A stretch of 64,000 nt of DNA. It comes from Rhodococcus sp. 14-1411-2a (GTDB taxonomy: Bacteria > Actinomycetota > Actinomycetes > Mycobacteriales > Mycobacteriaceae). The position numbers were made by a program, and so were the translations under genes. The stretch's first letter is position 1; every line of letters begins with the position of its first letter. A model generated the notes under the pieces. It ran no database searches. It saw only the letters and a program-made list of their open reading frames with translations, and was not told the origin of the DNA. Where the stretch lies: the NCBI RefSeq assembly GCF_002259485.1, contig NZ_NPGA01000019.1, positions 434,001-498,000 on the forward strand. Direction: 5' to 3'. This document shows, piece by piece, positions 1-8,837 of this stretch.

Positions 1-884
1 CGGGTGTGCACGGCGCAGTGACGGTATCGACGCAGATCGCCGGGCGCGGAACCGACATCAAGCTCGGTGGTCCCGAGGGCACCGATCGCGAACGTATTGC
101 CGAGCTCGGCGGACTGTTCGTTCTCGGTACCGGTCGCCACACCACCGAGCGTCTCGACAATCAGCTCCGCGGACGTGCAGGCAGGCAGGGAGATCCAGGG
201 CGCTCGCTGTTCTTCGGCAGTTGGGAGGACGACGTCGTCAAGAACAACATCGGCGACAAGGATGCACCGAAGGACACCGACGAGAGCGGAATGTTCACTT
301 CCTCGGCTGCGGCCGACCGCGTCGATCATGCACAGCGCATCGCCGAGGGTCAGATGCTCGAGATACATTCGCGTACCTGGCGTTACAACCAGCTGACGGC
401 TCAGCACCGTGAGATCCTGGACCGCCGCCGGGCCACGTTGCTCGACACCGACGAGGCGTTGACGCTACTCGAGCAGCACGCGCCTGCGCGCTCGAAGGAG
501 TTGCGCGAGAACGTGTCCGAGGAGACTCTGGTCGAGGTCGCCCGTCAGATCGTTCTGTACCACCTCGATCGGTCGTGGTCGGACTATCTCGCGCACCTCG
601 CCGACGTGCGCGAGAGTATTCACCTGCGCGCACTGGGTCGGGAGAATCCGTTGGACGAGTACCACCGGATCGCTGTCGAGGCGTTCAAGACGGTGTCCTC
701 CAAGGCGATGGATCTCTCGCACGCTACGTTCGAGTCGGCCGAGATCACCTCGGACGGAATCGATCTGGACGAAGCGGGCTTGCGACGCCCGACGTCGACC
801 TGGACGTACATGGTGCACGACAACCCGTTCGCGTCCCGCGGAAATGCCGGTGCGGCCGGTCTGGGGCCGATCTTCGGTGGCTGA
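1..884 (+). CDS. secA2: SecA2 accessory preprotein translocase ATPase (C-terminal part, 5' truncated)
   Basis: The frame is open from the window edge; the first complete codon is at position 3, and about 294 residues of the C-terminal part are visible. SecA2 drives ATP-dependent export of a subset of proteins, without classical signal peptides or folding-sensitive, through the SecYEG channel. The start of the visible part holds the end of the second nucleotide-binding fold ([10 protein letters not shown], then the arginine-finger region [13 protein letters not shown]), followed by the helical scaffold region ([20 protein letters not shown]). The protein ends without the Cys/His zinc tail of housekeeping SecA, and the scaffold differs from SecA1, so SecA2 is favoured. 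The stop overlaps the next gene by 8 nt, so the two are probably translated together. Confidence 0.9.
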   Translation, partial: GVHGAVTVSTQIAGRGTDIKLGGPEGTDRERIAELGGLFVLGTGRHTTERLDNQLRGRAGRQGDPGRSLFFGSWEDDVVKNNIGDKDAPKDTDESGMFTSSAAADRVDHAQRIAEGQMLEIHSRTWRYNQLTAQHREILDRRRATLLDTDEALTLLEQHAPARSKELRENVSEETLVEVARQIVLYHLDRSWSDYLAHLADVRESIHLRALGRENPLDEYHRIAVEAFKTVSSKAMDLSHATFESAEITSDGIDLDEAGLRRPTSTWTYMVHDNPFASRGNAGAAGLGPIFGG

Positions 885-1284
885 CGCGCGGCGCGCGCTG
901 GTCGCTCTCGCGTTGGGTGCGAGTGCGGTGGCCTCCGGGTGCACCGACTCGTACGGTGAATTCCCGGCCGGCAAGACGTACTCGTCGGTCGAGGCACCCG
1001 ACTCCTACACGCCGGTCGCCGGAACGACGGTCAGGCTTGAGTTCGTCGACGACCGAATCTCGGCCGAGGCCGGGTGCAACAGGTTGTTCGGCACCGTGGA
1101 CACCTCGCAGGGCAGGATCACCATCGACTCTCTCGGGTCGACGCGGATGGCCTGCCCGGAGGCGTTGATGGAGCAGGACCGGTGGCTGTCGGAGTTCCTG
1201 ACCTCCACCCCGCGGTGGTCTCGGGACGACGGAACCATGACTTTGGACAACGGGAACGGGCGGATCGTCTTCGCCGAATTCTGA
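877..1284 (+). CDS. META-domain (HslJ-like) putative lipoprotein
   Basis: 135 residues from GTG at 877, chosen because it gives a compact lipoprotein signal: charged start (ADARR), short hydrophobic core, then ASGC with the lipidated Cys at about residue 22. An ATG at 844 would add 11 residues buried deep in secA2. The mature part is a META domain: GCNRLFGT and a later [10 protein letters not shown] block are the typical signatures of HslJ-like proteins. Such domains are linked to secreted or membrane-anchored proteins, but no biochemical role is certain. It overlaps secA2 by 8 nt, which suggests co-transcription; whether it is a SecA2 substrate or partner is only a guess. It is convergent with the TetR gene, 4 nt apart. 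Confidence 0.8.
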   Translation: MADARRALVALALGASAVASGCTDSYGEFPAGKTYSSVEAPDSYTPVAGTTVRLEFVDDRISAEAGCNRLFGTVDTSQGRITIDSLGSTRMACPEALMEQDRWLSEFLTSTPRWSRDDGTMTLDNGNGRIVFAEF

Positions 1285-1288
1285 TCGA

Positions 1289-1888
1289 CTAGTGGCGGAT
1301 GCGGTCCGCCGCGGTATGCCGTACTCCGTCGAGGAAGAGCTTCAGTCCGAAATCGAATCTGCTCGTCGGGTCGGGTTCTTCGAAGAGCGGTGACGCGTCG
1401 GGCGTGAGGGCTCCGACGGAGTCCATCTGTAGGCGCGCCTGCTCGTCCACGGTCTGGCCCAGGATGTAGTACAGCAACGTGTCGGCGGTGAGTTCCGCGT
1501 CGCGTCGCGGCAGTCCCGCTCGAATGCACACGGCGGCAATGCGTTCGCGAATGTGGTTGGTGGTCAGCCTCGACGCGTAGGTCGCGGCCACCAATTCGGC
1601 ACCGTCGCGTCGGGAGAGAAGGGCGTCGCGCAGTCGGTGGGCGATCTGCCCGATCTGTGCGTCCCACGAATCTTCGGTGGACGGCGCATCGGCACCGGAG
1701 AGCATGTGATCGGCGATGGCACCGAGCAGCGTCTGCTTGTTGGGGAAGTGCCAGTACAGCGCGCCGGGTTGCACGTGCAGCGACGTAGCCAGACGCCGCA
1801 TCGTCAGGTCTGCCAGGCCGTACTCGTCGAGAATGGCGATCGCGCCGTCCAGGACGTCCTGCCTGTTCAGTTGCACTGCTGCCCCCAA
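1289..1888 (-). CDS. bioQ: TetR-family repressor, BioQ-like regulator of biotin synthesis
   Basis: 199 residues with an N-terminal TetR helix-turn-helix (about residues 10-55: LTMRRLATSLHVQPGALYWH) and a tetracycline-repressor-type C-terminal domain. It is divergent from bioB and separated from it by two identical-class palindromes. In mycobacteria and corynebacteria the TetR protein BioQ sits beside or controls biotin genes and binds TGAAC-N3-GTT-type sites; that is exactly the class of site found here. The function is inferred from context and family, not from a diagnostic residue. The start at 1888 is TTG; a GTG four codons in is an alternative, and no ATG lies upstream in frame before the operators. 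Confidence 0.78.
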   Translation of the reverse strand: MGAAVQLNRQDVLDGAIAILDEYGLADLTMRRLATSLHVQPGALYWHFPNKQTLLGAIADHMLSGADAPSTEDSWDAQIGQIAHRLRDALLSRRDGAELVAATYASRLTTNHIRERIAAVCIRAGLPRRDAELTADTLLYYILGQTVDEQARLQMDSVGALTPDASPLFEEPDPTSRFDFGLKLFLDGVRHTAADRIRH

Positions 1889-1938
1889 GTCGTTCGACGC
1901 ATCTTCGCTTTGACAGTAGCCGAGCCCGGCGCCTAACG

Positions 1939-1967
1939 TGAACGCCGTTCAACTTGAACGGTGTTCA
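1939..1967. promoter_or_regulatory. Twin 13-bp BioQ-type operators
   Basis: Two perfect 13-bp inverted repeats lie between bioQ and bioB: TGAACGCCGTTCA at 1939-1951 and TGAACGGTGTTCA at 1955-1967, with centres 16 bp apart. Both fit TGAAC-N3-GTTCA, close to the published BioQ motif TGAAC-N3-GTTAC of Corynebacterium. They would control bioB and probably bioQ itself. The distance to the bioB start is 34 nt, a usual place for a repressor to cover the promoter. Confidence 0.82.
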
Positions 1968-2001
1968 ATGATGATGCCGTTCGACTACGAGGGGACCCGG
2001 A

Positions 2002-2994
2002 ATGGACATTTTGCGCACGGCGCGTACTCAGGTGCTCGGCGACGGCATCGCGCTCGATCGATCTCAGGTTCTCGAGGTTCTCGAGCTCGGCGACGACCGT
2101 CTCGAGGAGACGATGCTGTTGGCCCACGAGGTGCGGATGAAGTGGTGCGGGCCCGAGGTCGAGGTGGAAGGAATCATCAGCCTCAAGACCGGTGGGTGTC
2201 CCGAGGATTGTCACTTCTGTTCGCAGTCCGGACTTTTCGCTTCCCCGGTTCGTGCTGCGTGGCTCGACATTCCGTCGCTGGTGGAAGCTGCGAAGCAGAC
2301 CGCGAAGACCGGAGCCACGGAATTCTGCATCGTCGCGGCGGTGCGCGGCCCCGACGCTCGGCTGCTCGCGCAGGTCGCCGCCGGTATCGAAGCCATCCGG
2401 AACGAAGTCGAGATCGATATCGCGTGCTCGCTCGGCATGCTCGACCAGGACCAGGTCGATCAGCTCGCGGCGATGGGCGTGCATCGGTACAACCACAATC
2501 TCGAGACCTCTCGCTCGTATTTCCCGAACGTGGTGACCACCCATACCTGGGAGGAGCGGTGGAATACCCTGCGCATGGTGCGGGAGGCCGGCATGGAGGT
2601 GTGCTGCGGCGGAATTCTCGGTATGGGGGAGACGCTCGCGCAGCGGGCCGAATTCGCCGCCGATCTCACTGCTCTCGAACCCGACGAGGTGCCCCTGAAC
2701 TTCCTCAACCCCAGGCCTGGAACGCCGTTCGGAGATCTCGATGTGCTGCCGGCGTCCGATGCTCTGCGCGCCGTCGCCGCGTTTCGTCTCGCTCTGCCAC
2801 GCACGATTCTGCGATTTGCAGGCGGACGCGAGATCACCCTCGGCGACCTCGGTGCCAAGCAGGGAATTCTCGGCGGGATCAACGCCGTCATCGTCGGCAA
2901 CTACCTGACGACACTCGGCCGCCCGGCGGAGCAGGATCTCGATCTTCTCGGCGAGCTGCAGATGCCGATCAAAGCGCTGAACTCGACGATCTGA
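2002..2994 (+). CDS. bioB: Biotin synthase (radical SAM)
   Basis: 330 residues. BioB inserts sulfur into dethiobiotin, the last step of biotin synthesis. The radical-SAM cluster motif CPEDCHFC places ligands at Cys66, Cys70 and Cys73, followed by SQSG. The partial TIM barrel continues with the [14 protein letters not shown] and [10 protein letters not shown] blocks typical of BioB. The start ATG has a purine-rich GAGGGG at a suitable distance. Immediately downstream, 22 nt on, lies the small auxiliary protein that mycobacterial-type BioB needs, so this is probably the oxygen-tolerant actinobacterial type. Expression is expected to be repressed by BioQ through the twin palindromes upstream. 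Confidence 0.97.
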   Translation: MDILRTARTQVLGDGIALDRSQVLEVLELGDDRLEETMLLAHEVRMKWCGPEVEVEGIISLKTGGCPEDCHFCSQSGLFASPVRAAWLDIPSLVEAAKQTAKTGATEFCIVAAVRGPDARLLAQVAAGIEAIRNEVEIDIACSLGMLDQDQVDQLAAMGVHRYNHNLETSRSYFPNVVTTHTWEERWNTLRMVREAGMEVCCGGILGMGETLAQRAEFAADLTALEPDEVPLNFLNPRPGTPFGDLDVLPASDALRAVAAFRLALPRTILRFAGGREITLGDLGAKQGILGGINAVIVGNYLTTLGRPAEQDLDLLGELQMPIKALNSTI

Positions 2995-3016
2995 TGGGCG
3001 TATTAGGGTGGGTCGA

Positions 3017-3241
3017 ATGACGAGCGAGACCCACTACGACCCGTACACCGGTCGGCCTGTCGACGCCGGAGCCGAGGTGAGTGCGGGTTCGTTGTCGGTC
3101 GCCGTCCGGCTCGGTTTGGAGCCGCCGCGGTTCTGCGCAGAATGCGGTCGCCGCCTGGTGGTGCAGATCGTCCCCGACGGGTGGACGTCGCTGTGCTCGC
3201 GTCACGGCCTCGTCGATTCGGCCACGACGGGTAGGCGCTAG
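3017..3241 (+). CDS. bsaP: Biotin synthase auxiliary protein BsaP
   Basis: 74 residues from ATG at 3017 (a GTG three codons earlier is the alternative). It matches the small protein that follows bioB in mycobacteria (Rv1590 type), described as an auxiliary protein required for BioB to complete biotin formation. The conserved core is [19 protein letters not shown] with Cys40 and Cys43, plus a third Cys60 in SLCSRHG. Three cysteines and no obvious enzyme fold fit a role in cluster handling or activation of BioB. It lies 22 nt after bioB and directly abuts the next gene, so it is an operon member. Sure of the family; the mechanism is from literature memory. Confidence 0.88.
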   Translation: MTSETHYDPYTGRPVDAGAEVSAGSLSVAVRLGLEPPRFCAECGRRLVVQIVPDGWTSLCSRHGLVDSATTGRR

Positions 3242-3838
3242 GTGGTCACGTCGGACGTTCTCGAAGTGCCGCCGCGGAGCAGCACCGTTCGGGTGTTGTC
3301 GGTGGTTGTCGGAATCTCGGTGGCAGTCTCGGCTCTGGGTGGGATGCTGTGGGGATTCCTGGCACCGGCGCAGCAGTTGCTCGTGGTGGCGCAGGATCGT
3401 GGGGCGGCCCTGACCGGGGAGAGCCTGCACAGCTTCGACGGGCTTGCGATGTTCTCGTTCCTTTCCTTGGCCCTCGGTCTCGTTCTCCCGATCGGGTGGT
3501 GGCTGTGGAGGTCCGAGCGGGGGCCACGGCTGTTCGGTGCCGTCTTCGTCGGCGCACTCGTCGGCTCGGTCGCTGCGATCCTGGTGGGCAACGGGATTGC
3601 TGCTTCTCGGTTTCCGAAGGTCACCGATCCGGCGGTCGGGTCGATCGTCACCGTTGCGCCCAGTATCGAGACTCCGCAGGTGCTGATCGTTCAGGCGCTG
3701 ATGGCTTCGCTGGTGATCATGCTTCTGGCCGCGATGAATCCCAACGACAATCTGCAACACACCGATCCCGATCCGGACGACCTCGATGTCGAGTTCTTCC
3801 CGCCGCCACCGTCGTTCGACTCGAATCGAGCCGACTGA
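3242..3838 (+). CDS. DUF2567 four-helix membrane protein
   Basis: 198 residues starting at the GTG right behind the bsaP stop with no gap. Four hydrophobic segments are visible (about residues 18-42, 68-90, 100-125 and 145-165), with an acidic Asp/Pro-rich C-terminal tail. It belongs to the DUF2567 family, and the same gene follows bioB-bsaP in mycobacteria (Rv1591 position). No enzymatic motif is seen. The conserved linkage suggests a role tied to biotin metabolism or its membrane side, but that is inference. It is convergent with the nrtR gene, 10 nt apart. Confidence 0.8.
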   Translation: MVTSDVLEVPPRSSTVRVLSVVVGISVAVSALGGMLWGFLAPAQQLLVVAQDRGAALTGESLHSFDGLAMFSFLSLALGLVLPIGWWLWRSERGPRLFGAVFVGALVGSVAAILVGNGIAASRFPKVTDPAVGSIVTVAPSIETPQVLIVQALMASLVIMLLAAMNPNDNLQHTDPDPDDLDVEFFPPPPSFDSNRAD

Positions 3839-3848
3839 CAGCAGCCGT

Positions 3849-4559
3849 TCACGCCTGGGGCGGTCGCAATGCGGCGAACTCGTCGGTGACTCGAATGCTG
3901 TTGTCGGCAAAGCGGAACAGTGCAGGCGGCCTACCACCGGCCTTGCCCGACGGCGCGCGCCGTCCGGTGGGTTCGATCACTCCGCGCCGGCTCAGCACCC
4001 GCTGCAGGTTGGTGGCATCGACCTGATATCCGAGTGCGGCACCGTAGATCTCGCGCAGCGACGAGATGGCGAAATCGACCGGAGCCAGTGCGAATCCGAT
4101 GTTGGTGTACGAGAGTTTGGCGACCAGTCGATGTCTCGCGTGCGCGACGACGGTTCCGTGATCGAACGACATGTCGGGCAGTGCCGCAACCGGGTGCCAT
4201 GCCGTGTCCGAGGGGAGTGTCGGCTCGGCCGAGATCGGTACCAGGCCCAGGAAGGTCGACGCGATCCGCCGATCTCCCGGTACGCGTTCGGGTTCGCTGA
4301 AGACCGACAGCTGCTCGAGGTGCGCCACCGAGCGCACGTCGACCTTCTCGGCGAGCTGACGGCGCGCGGACGCGGCGAGGTTCTCGTCGTCGCGCAGCGT
4401 GCCACCGGGCAGCGACCAGGTGCCGGCCTCGGGGTCGAGGGCGCGCTGCCACAGCAGCACCGCCAGTTCCGGGGCGTCGGGGTCGGAAAAGGCTCGAACT
4501 TGGAACACCGCAATGAGTACTTCGTGGACGGTGCTACGATAGATCACGTTTTCGATCAT
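3849..4559 (-). CDS. nrtR: NrtR-type Nudix regulator of NAD synthesis
   Basis: 236 residues. The N-terminal half is a Nudix fold (LLWQRAL...WSLPGGTLRDDENLAASA), but the catalytic box is degenerate: the REUXEE part reads RRQLAEKV, so hydrolysis is doubtful, as in many NrtR regulators. The C-terminal half is the winged helix of the NrtR family (VDFAISSLREIYGAALGYQVDATNLQRVL). NrtR proteins sense ADP-ribose or NAD-related ligands and repress NAD genes. Here the gene is divergent from nadABC with a perfect inverted repeat in between, exactly the arrangement known for actinobacterial nadABC regulators. The start ATG at 4559 lies inside that repeat, suggesting autoregulation. Confidence 0.88.
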   Translation of the reverse strand: MIENVIYRSTVHEVLIAVFQVRAFSDPDAPELAVLLWQRALDPEAGTWSLPGGTLRDDENLAASARRQLAEKVDVRSVAHLEQLSVFSEPERVPGDRRIASTFLGLVPISAEPTLPSDTAWHPVAALPDMSFDHGTVVAHARHRLVAKLSYTNIGFALAPVDFAISSLREIYGAALGYQVDATNLQRVLSRRGVIEPTGRRAPSGKAGGRPPALFRFADNSIRVTDEFAALRPPQA

Positions 4560-4569
4560 AGGTCGAAAA
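4549..4569. promoter_or_regulatory. Candidate NrtR operator
   Basis: Perfect inverted repeat TTTTCGA (4549-4555), 7-nt spacer, TCGAAAA (4563-4569). It covers the nrtR start codon and lies 58 nt before the nadA start, in the only gap between the two divergent units. Symmetry and position are seen directly; binding by NrtR is inferred. I could not match it confidently to a remembered NrtR consensus. Confidence 0.55.
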
Positions 4570-4626
4570 CTCCCTCGGAGGAAATTCGGTCACCGACGAC
4601 CGGATGATCGGTGAAGGAGAACCGTC

Positions 4627-5685
4627 ATGACCAGCAGCGCTACCCGGGTGAACATCCTGGACTCGGCATTCGCCGGAGTTCGCGACATCGTCGACGGAGC
4701 AGGTGGTTACGGGGGAGTGGAGGCAACTCCCGAGTGGGCGGCAGAGGTTCGACGGCTCGCCGATCTGCGCGGCGCGACGCTGCTCGCGCACAACTACCAG
4801 CTGCCTGCGATTCAGGACGTTGCCGACCATGTCGGCGACTCGCTCGCGCTCTCGCGGATGGCCGCCGAGGTCTCCGAGGACACGATCGTGTTCTGCGGAG
4901 TTCATTTCATGGCCGAGACGGCAAAGATCCTGAGCCCACAGAAAACGATCCTCATCCCGGACCAGCGCGCCGGCTGCTCACTGGCCGATTCCATCACCCC
5001 AGACCAGCTCCGCGAATGGAAGGCCGATTTTCCCGACGCCGTCGTCGTCTCGTACGTCAACACCACCGCCGAGATCAAAGCACTGACCGACATCTGCTGC
5101 ACTTCGTCGAACGCCGTCGAGGTCGTCGAGTCGATCGATCCGGGCCGCGACATCCTGTTCCTGCCCGATCAGTTCCTCGGCGCGCACGTCAAGCGCGTGA
5201 CCGGGCGCGAGAACCTGCACATCTGGGCCGGAGAATGCCATGTGCACGCCGGTATCAACGGCGACGAGTTGGCCGAGAAGTCTCGCACCCACCCCGATGC
5301 CGAGCTGTACGTGCACCCCGAATGCGGCTGCGCCACTTCGGCTCTGTACCTCGCAGGCGAGGGGTTCGTACCCGCCGACAAGGTCAAGATCCTCTCCACC
5401 GGCGGCATGCTCGACGCTGCCCGCACCACCGCGTCCAAGCAGGTTCTGGTCGCCACCGAGATCGGCATGCTGCATCAGCTGCGGATGGCGGCACCCGACG
5501 TCGACTTCCTCGCCGTCAACGACCGCGCATCGTGCGGCTACATGAAGATGATCACCCCTGCTGCTCTGCTGCGCTGCCTCGTCGAGGGGCGCGACGAGGT
5601 GCACGTCGACCTCGAGACCGCGAACATCGCGAGCAAGTCGGTGCAGCGGATGATCGAGATCGGCACCCCTGGCGGCGGCGAGTGA
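4627..5685 (+). CDS. nadA: Quinolinate synthase
   Basis: 352 residues. NadA condenses iminoaspartate with dihydroxyacetone phosphate to quinolinate, using a [4Fe-4S] cluster. Family blocks visible: [21 protein letters not shown] near residue 53, [32 protein letters not shown]-type GECHVHAGI and VHPECGCA, and a late [10 protein letters not shown] cysteine; three cysteines in these blocks serve as cluster ligands in the family. ATG at 4627 has a good GAAGGAGA ribosome site. First gene of nadABC; the stop overlaps the nadB GTG by 4 nt (GTGA). Confidence 0.97.
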   Translation: MTSSATRVNILDSAFAGVRDIVDGAGGYGGVEATPEWAAEVRRLADLRGATLLAHNYQLPAIQDVADHVGDSLALSRMAAEVSEDTIVFCGVHFMAETAKILSPQKTILIPDQRAGCSLADSITPDQLREWKADFPDAVVVSYVNTTAEIKALTDICCTSSNAVEVVESIDPGRDILFLPDQFLGAHVKRVTGRENLHIWAGECHVHAGINGDELAEKSRTHPDAELYVHPECGCATSALYLAGEGFVPADKVKILSTGGMLDAARTTASKQVLVATEIGMLHQLRMAAPDVDFLAVNDRASCGYMKMITPAALLRCLVEGRDEVHVDLETANIASKSVQRMIEIGTPGGGE

Positions 5686-7250
5686 ATCCATCGGTCGCGT
5701 GGGAAACCGCGGCCGATCTCGTCGTGGTCGGCGGTGGAATTGCCGGACTCACCGCGGCTCGCACGGCGGCAGCTCGCGGCCTGCGGGTGCTTACCGTCAG
5801 CAAGGGGCGTTCCACCGACACCGCGACGCAGTACGCCCAGGGTGGGATCGCGGTCGTCGGCCCCGAACTCGAGGATTCTATCGAATCGCATGTGGCCGAC
5901 ACCTGCGTCGCCGGTGCCGGCCTGTGCGACGAGGACGCGGTGCGTTCCATCGTCTCCGGCGGGCGGGCGGCGATCACCTCGCTCGAAGCTGCGGGCGCTC
6001 AGTTCGACCTAGCGGCCGACGGCACCGTTGCGCGGACCCGCGAGGGTGGCCACAGCGTTCGTCGCATCGTTCATGCCGGGGGAGACGCCACCGGAGCGGA
6101 GGTGCAGCGCACGTTGGACGCGTCCGTGCCCACTGTGCATTTCGACACGACCGCGCTGCGGGTACTGACCACCCACGGCGAGGTGGTCGGTCTGCTCGTG
6201 CGCGGGCCTCGCGGTGTCGGCGTCGTTCATTGCCCGACGGTGCTGCTCGCGACCGGCGGACTGGGACAACTCTTCTCGTGCAGCACCAACCCGCCGGGCG
6301 CGACGGCCGACGGCATCGCACTCGCGCTCGACGCCGGTGCTCGGATCGCGGATCTGGAATTCGTGCAGTTCCATCCGACGGTGCTGTTCGCCGCCGGGTC
6401 CACAGGCCGTCGCCCGTTGATCAGCGAGGCGGTGCGAGGAGAGGGAGCCCGCCTGGTCGATGTCACCGGCCGTGCCTTCATGGCGGGAGTGCACCCGCTC
6501 GGCGACCTCGCGCCACGCGACGTGGTGTCCCGCGCCATCGCCGAGCTGCTGCACGAGCGTGGTGACGACCACGTTCTGCTGGATGCCCGCGCGGTGGAAC
6601 GCGTCCACGAACGGTTCCCGACCGTGACCGCCTCATGTCTACAGGCCGGCATCGATCCGGCGAAAGACCTGATTCCGGTGGCACCTGCAGCGCATTACTC
6701 GTGCGGGGGCGTGGCGACGGATATATCCGGGCGCACCTCGGTTCCCGGCTTGCTCGCCGCAGGTGAAGTGGCGCGCACCGGCTTGCACGGAGCCAACAGG
6801 TTGGCGTCGAACAGTCTGCTCGAGGGTCTCGTCGTCGGTGAGCGTGCGGCCTACGTGGCCGTCGAACGAGTCGGCAGACACGGCAGCATTTCCGATGTCG
6901 CAATGCCCACGTATTCCCGTATCGACCGCGCGGTACTGCAGCGAACCATGACCGCCGAGGTCGGAGTGGTGCGAGATGCAGCGGGTCTTGTTGCAGCGCA
7001 GGGTGTTCTGGCGCACGGCGTGGTATCGGAACCGCCGGTGGATGCGCGCGCCGTCGAGGACGCAGCGTTGACCGCTGCGGCGGAGGTGATCGTGCTGGCC
7101 GCGGCCGAGCGCCGTGAGAGCCGAGGGTGCCATACCCGACGCGATCATCCGGAGAGCGCGCCTGCGCAACGCCGAAGCCTGTTCGTCGAACGAGATCTCG
7201 ACGGACGGCTGGCGATAGTCAACGACGACGTGATGACGGGAGCACGCTGA
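5682..7250 (+). CDS. nadB: L-aspartate oxidase
   Basis: 522 residues from GTG at 5682, coupled to the nadA stop. NadB oxidises L-aspartate to iminoaspartate with FAD, feeding NadA. The Rossmann motif [13 protein letters not shown] is at about residues 11-23; [11 protein letters not shown], the substrate-loop [22 protein letters not shown] and [20 protein letters not shown] follow in the order of the succinate dehydrogenase/aspartate oxidase family. The open frame extends a further 357 codons upstream through nadA, but that is a shadow; the GTG gives the normal length. nadC starts 1 nt after its stop. Confidence 0.96.
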   Translation: MNPSVAWETAADLVVVGGGIAGLTAARTAAARGLRVLTVSKGRSTDTATQYAQGGIAVVGPELEDSIESHVADTCVAGAGLCDEDAVRSIVSGGRAAITSLEAAGAQFDLAADGTVARTREGGHSVRRIVHAGGDATGAEVQRTLDASVPTVHFDTTALRVLTTHGEVVGLLVRGPRGVGVVHCPTVLLATGGLGQLFSCSTNPPGATADGIALALDAGARIADLEFVQFHPTVLFAAGSTGRRPLISEAVRGEGARLVDVTGRAFMAGVHPLGDLAPRDVVSRAIAELLHERGDDHVLLDARAVERVHERFPTVTASCLQAGIDPAKDLIPVAPAAHYSCGGVATDISGRTSVPGLLAAGEVARTGLHGANRLASNSLLEGLVVGERAAYVAVERVGRHGSISDVAMPTYSRIDRAVLQRTMTAEVGVVRDAAGLVAAQGVLAHGVVSEPPVDARAVEDAALTAAAEVIVLAAAERRESRGCHTRRDHPESAPAQRRSLFVERDLDGRLAIVNDDVMTGAR

Positions 7251-7251
7251 C

Positions 7252-8127
7252 ATGACCGACACCGTGAACGAGGTGAACCCGGGCGTCGATCGCACCGAGG
7301 TACTCGCACTGATTCGGACCGCGCTCGACGAGGACCTGCGGTACGGACCCGACATCACCACGCTGGCGACGGTATCCGAGGATGCTGTCACCACGGCGTC
7401 GGTGGTCTCGCGCCAGTTCGGCACGATCGCCGGGATCGACGTCGGCCTCCTGGTTCTCGACGAGGTGATCGGAGCCGACGGATACTCCGTCGTGCATCGC
7501 ATCGAGGACGGATCCGAGGTCGAACCGAGACAGGCCGTTCTGACGGTCGAGGCGCCGACGCGGGGTCTGCTCACTGCAGAACGCACGACGCTCAACATCG
7601 TCTGCCATCTCTCTGGAATCGCCACTGCGACGGCCGGCTGGGTCGCCGAGGTCGCAGACACCGAGTGCAAGATCCGGGACAGTCGAAAGACGTTGCCGGG
7701 GTTGCGTTCGCTGCAGAAGTACGCGGTACGCGCAGGTGGTGGCGTCAATCACCGGATGGGTCTGGGCGATGCCGCGCTGATCAAGGACAATCACGTGGCA
7801 GCGGCCGGTTCGGTCGTCGCCGCTCTGAACGCGGTGCGGGCTGCGGCTCCCGACATCGCGTGCGAGGTCGAGGTCGACAGCCTCGAGCAACTCGACCAGG
7901 TGCTGGCGGAGAACGTGGAACTCGTTCTGCTGGACAACTTCGCGCTGTGGCAGACGCAGATGGCCGTGCAGCGCCGAGACAAGTTCGCGCCGCAGACGAA
8001 GCTGGAATCCTCGGGTGGCCTGACCGTCGACGTGGCACGTGACTATGCGCGCACGGGGGTCGACTTTCTTGCTGTCGGCGGTCTGACACACTCGGTGACA
8101 GTGCTCGATCTCGGCCTGGACATGTAG
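7252..8127 (+). CDS. nadC: Nicotinate-nucleotide pyrophosphorylase (quinolinate phosphoribosyltransferase)
   Basis: 291 residues. NadC converts quinolinate and PRPP to nicotinate mononucleotide. Seen in order: DEDLRYGPDITT near residue 24, the RTTLNIVCHLSGIAT segment, the KIRDSRKTLPGLRSLQKYAVRAGGG motif region that binds phosphoribosyl groups (Lys, Arg and His contacts in the family), HRMGLGDAALIKDNH, and the EVEVDSLEQL and LLDNF barrel strands. It is the third gene of nadABC, 1 nt behind nadB. Confidence 0.97.
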   Translation: MTDTVNEVNPGVDRTEVLALIRTALDEDLRYGPDITTLATVSEDAVTTASVVSRQFGTIAGIDVGLLVLDEVIGADGYSVVHRIEDGSEVEPRQAVLTVEAPTRGLLTAERTTLNIVCHLSGIATATAGWVAEVADTECKIRDSRKTLPGLRSLQKYAVRAGGGVNHRMGLGDAALIKDNHVAAAGSVVAALNAVRAAAPDIACEVEVDSLEQLDQVLAENVELVLLDNFALWQTQMAVQRRDKFAPQTKLESSGGLTVDVARDYARTGVDFLAVGGLTHSVTVLDLGLDM

Positions 8128-8160
8128 TCGAGCCTCGCAATGTGAGGAATTCGTTCGAAG

Positions 8161-8535
8161 ATGGAAGTTCAGAGTGTCCGCCTCGACAGTTGGATCTGGG
8201 CGGTCCGGTTGTTCAAGACGCGGTCTGCCGCCGCTGCTGCCTGCCGCGGCGGCCACGTCCGTGTCAACGGAACTCCTGCCAAACCCGGGCATCGCATCGG
8301 CCCCGACGACGAGATCAGGCTCCGGTCCGACGGAGTGGAGAAGATCGTCGTCGTGGTGCGGGCCATCGGCAAACGCGTCGGCGCAGCGGTCGTTCCCGAG
8401 TGCTTGATCGATCGCAGTCCGCCGCCGCCCCCGAAAGAAGTTCTGGCTTCCGTACCGAGACGGGATCGAGGGGCGGGTAGGCCCACCAAGCGCGATCGTC
8501 GTGAGATCGACCGACTTCGGGGCCTGGGTATCTAG
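8161..8535 (+). CDS. S4-domain RNA-binding protein (Hsp15-like)
   Basis: 124 residues. An S4 RNA-binding domain fills residues 5-70 (VRLDSWIWAVRLFKTRSAAA, GGHVRVNGTPAKPGHRI, DEIRL). Hsp15-type proteins bind stalled 50S subunits carrying nascent tRNA. The C-terminal 40 residues are basic and Pro/Arg rich (PPPPPKEVL, RDRGAGRPTKRDRREIDR), typical of actinobacterial members and likely an RNA-binding tail. It stands alone, 33 nt after nadC, with no clear operon partner. Confidence 0.85.
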   Translation: MEVQSVRLDSWIWAVRLFKTRSAAAAACRGGHVRVNGTPAKPGHRIGPDDEIRLRSDGVEKIVVVVRAIGKRVGAAVVPECLIDRSPPPPPKEVLASVPRRDRGAGRPTKRDRREIDRLRGLGI

Positions 8536-8553
8536 TGCACCCGGCTTCTTTCA

Positions 8554-8568
8554 GTTACCTTCGGTAAC
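8554..8568. repeat. Short perfect inverted repeat before small membrane protein gene
   Basis: GTTACC-TTC-GGTAAC, a 6-bp stem with a 3-nt centre, lies 18 nt after the S4 gene stop and 33 nt before the next start. It could be a weak hairpin or an operator half-site pair. Nothing further supports either reading. Confidence 0.3.
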
Positions 8569-8601
8569 GACACGTAGTTCGTACGCGCAAGGAGGTGTGG
8601 A

Positions 8602-8784
8602 ATGGATTCTGTCCTGTGGACTCCACGTTTCGCCGCCGTATATTTCCTGGCAGCAGCGTTGCTGCTCATTCTGTTCGTGGCGATCGACGCTTCCCTCGTC
8701 ATCGCCGCACCGCTTCTGTTGACGTTGGTGGGACTCGGGGTGGCTGTTCTGATTCACAATCGGAAGCGCCACCCGGTTCGCTGA
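8602..8784 (+). CDS. Small two-helix membrane protein
   Basis: 60 residues with a strong ribosome site AAGGAGGTG before ATG 8602. Two hydrophobic segments (about residues 10-28 and 30-51) and a short basic tail HNRKRHPVR, which suggests both ends on the cytoplasmic side. No motif; I do not recognise a named family. The strong Shine-Dalgarno and third-position GC pattern support it being a real gene. Confidence 0.7.
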   Translation: MDSVLWTPRFAAVYFLAAALLLILFVAIDASLVIAAPLLLTLVGLGVAVLIHNRKRHPVR

Positions 8785-8806
8785 GGCACGTCGGCGCGGG
8801 TGCAGG

Positions 8807-8821
8807 CAGGGCTGTGCCCTG
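8807..8821. terminator. Possible short hairpin between convergent genes
   Basis: CAGGGC-TGT-GCCCTG, a 6-bp GC-rich stem between the small membrane gene (ends 8784) and the convergent HNH gene (ends 8838). No T-tract follows, so it is only a weak terminator candidate. Confidence 0.3.
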
Positions 8822-8837
8822 AGACTGGTGTGGGTGG

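Noticed and set aside
3849..4559. Active Nudix hydrolase annotation for the nadA-divergent gene
   Set aside because: The Nudix box is degenerate and a winged-helix C-terminus plus gene context indicate a regulator.
4611..5681. N-terminal extension of nadB through nadA
   Set aside because: The extension is an alternate frame of nadA; GTG 5682 with GTGA coupling gives a full-length NadB.
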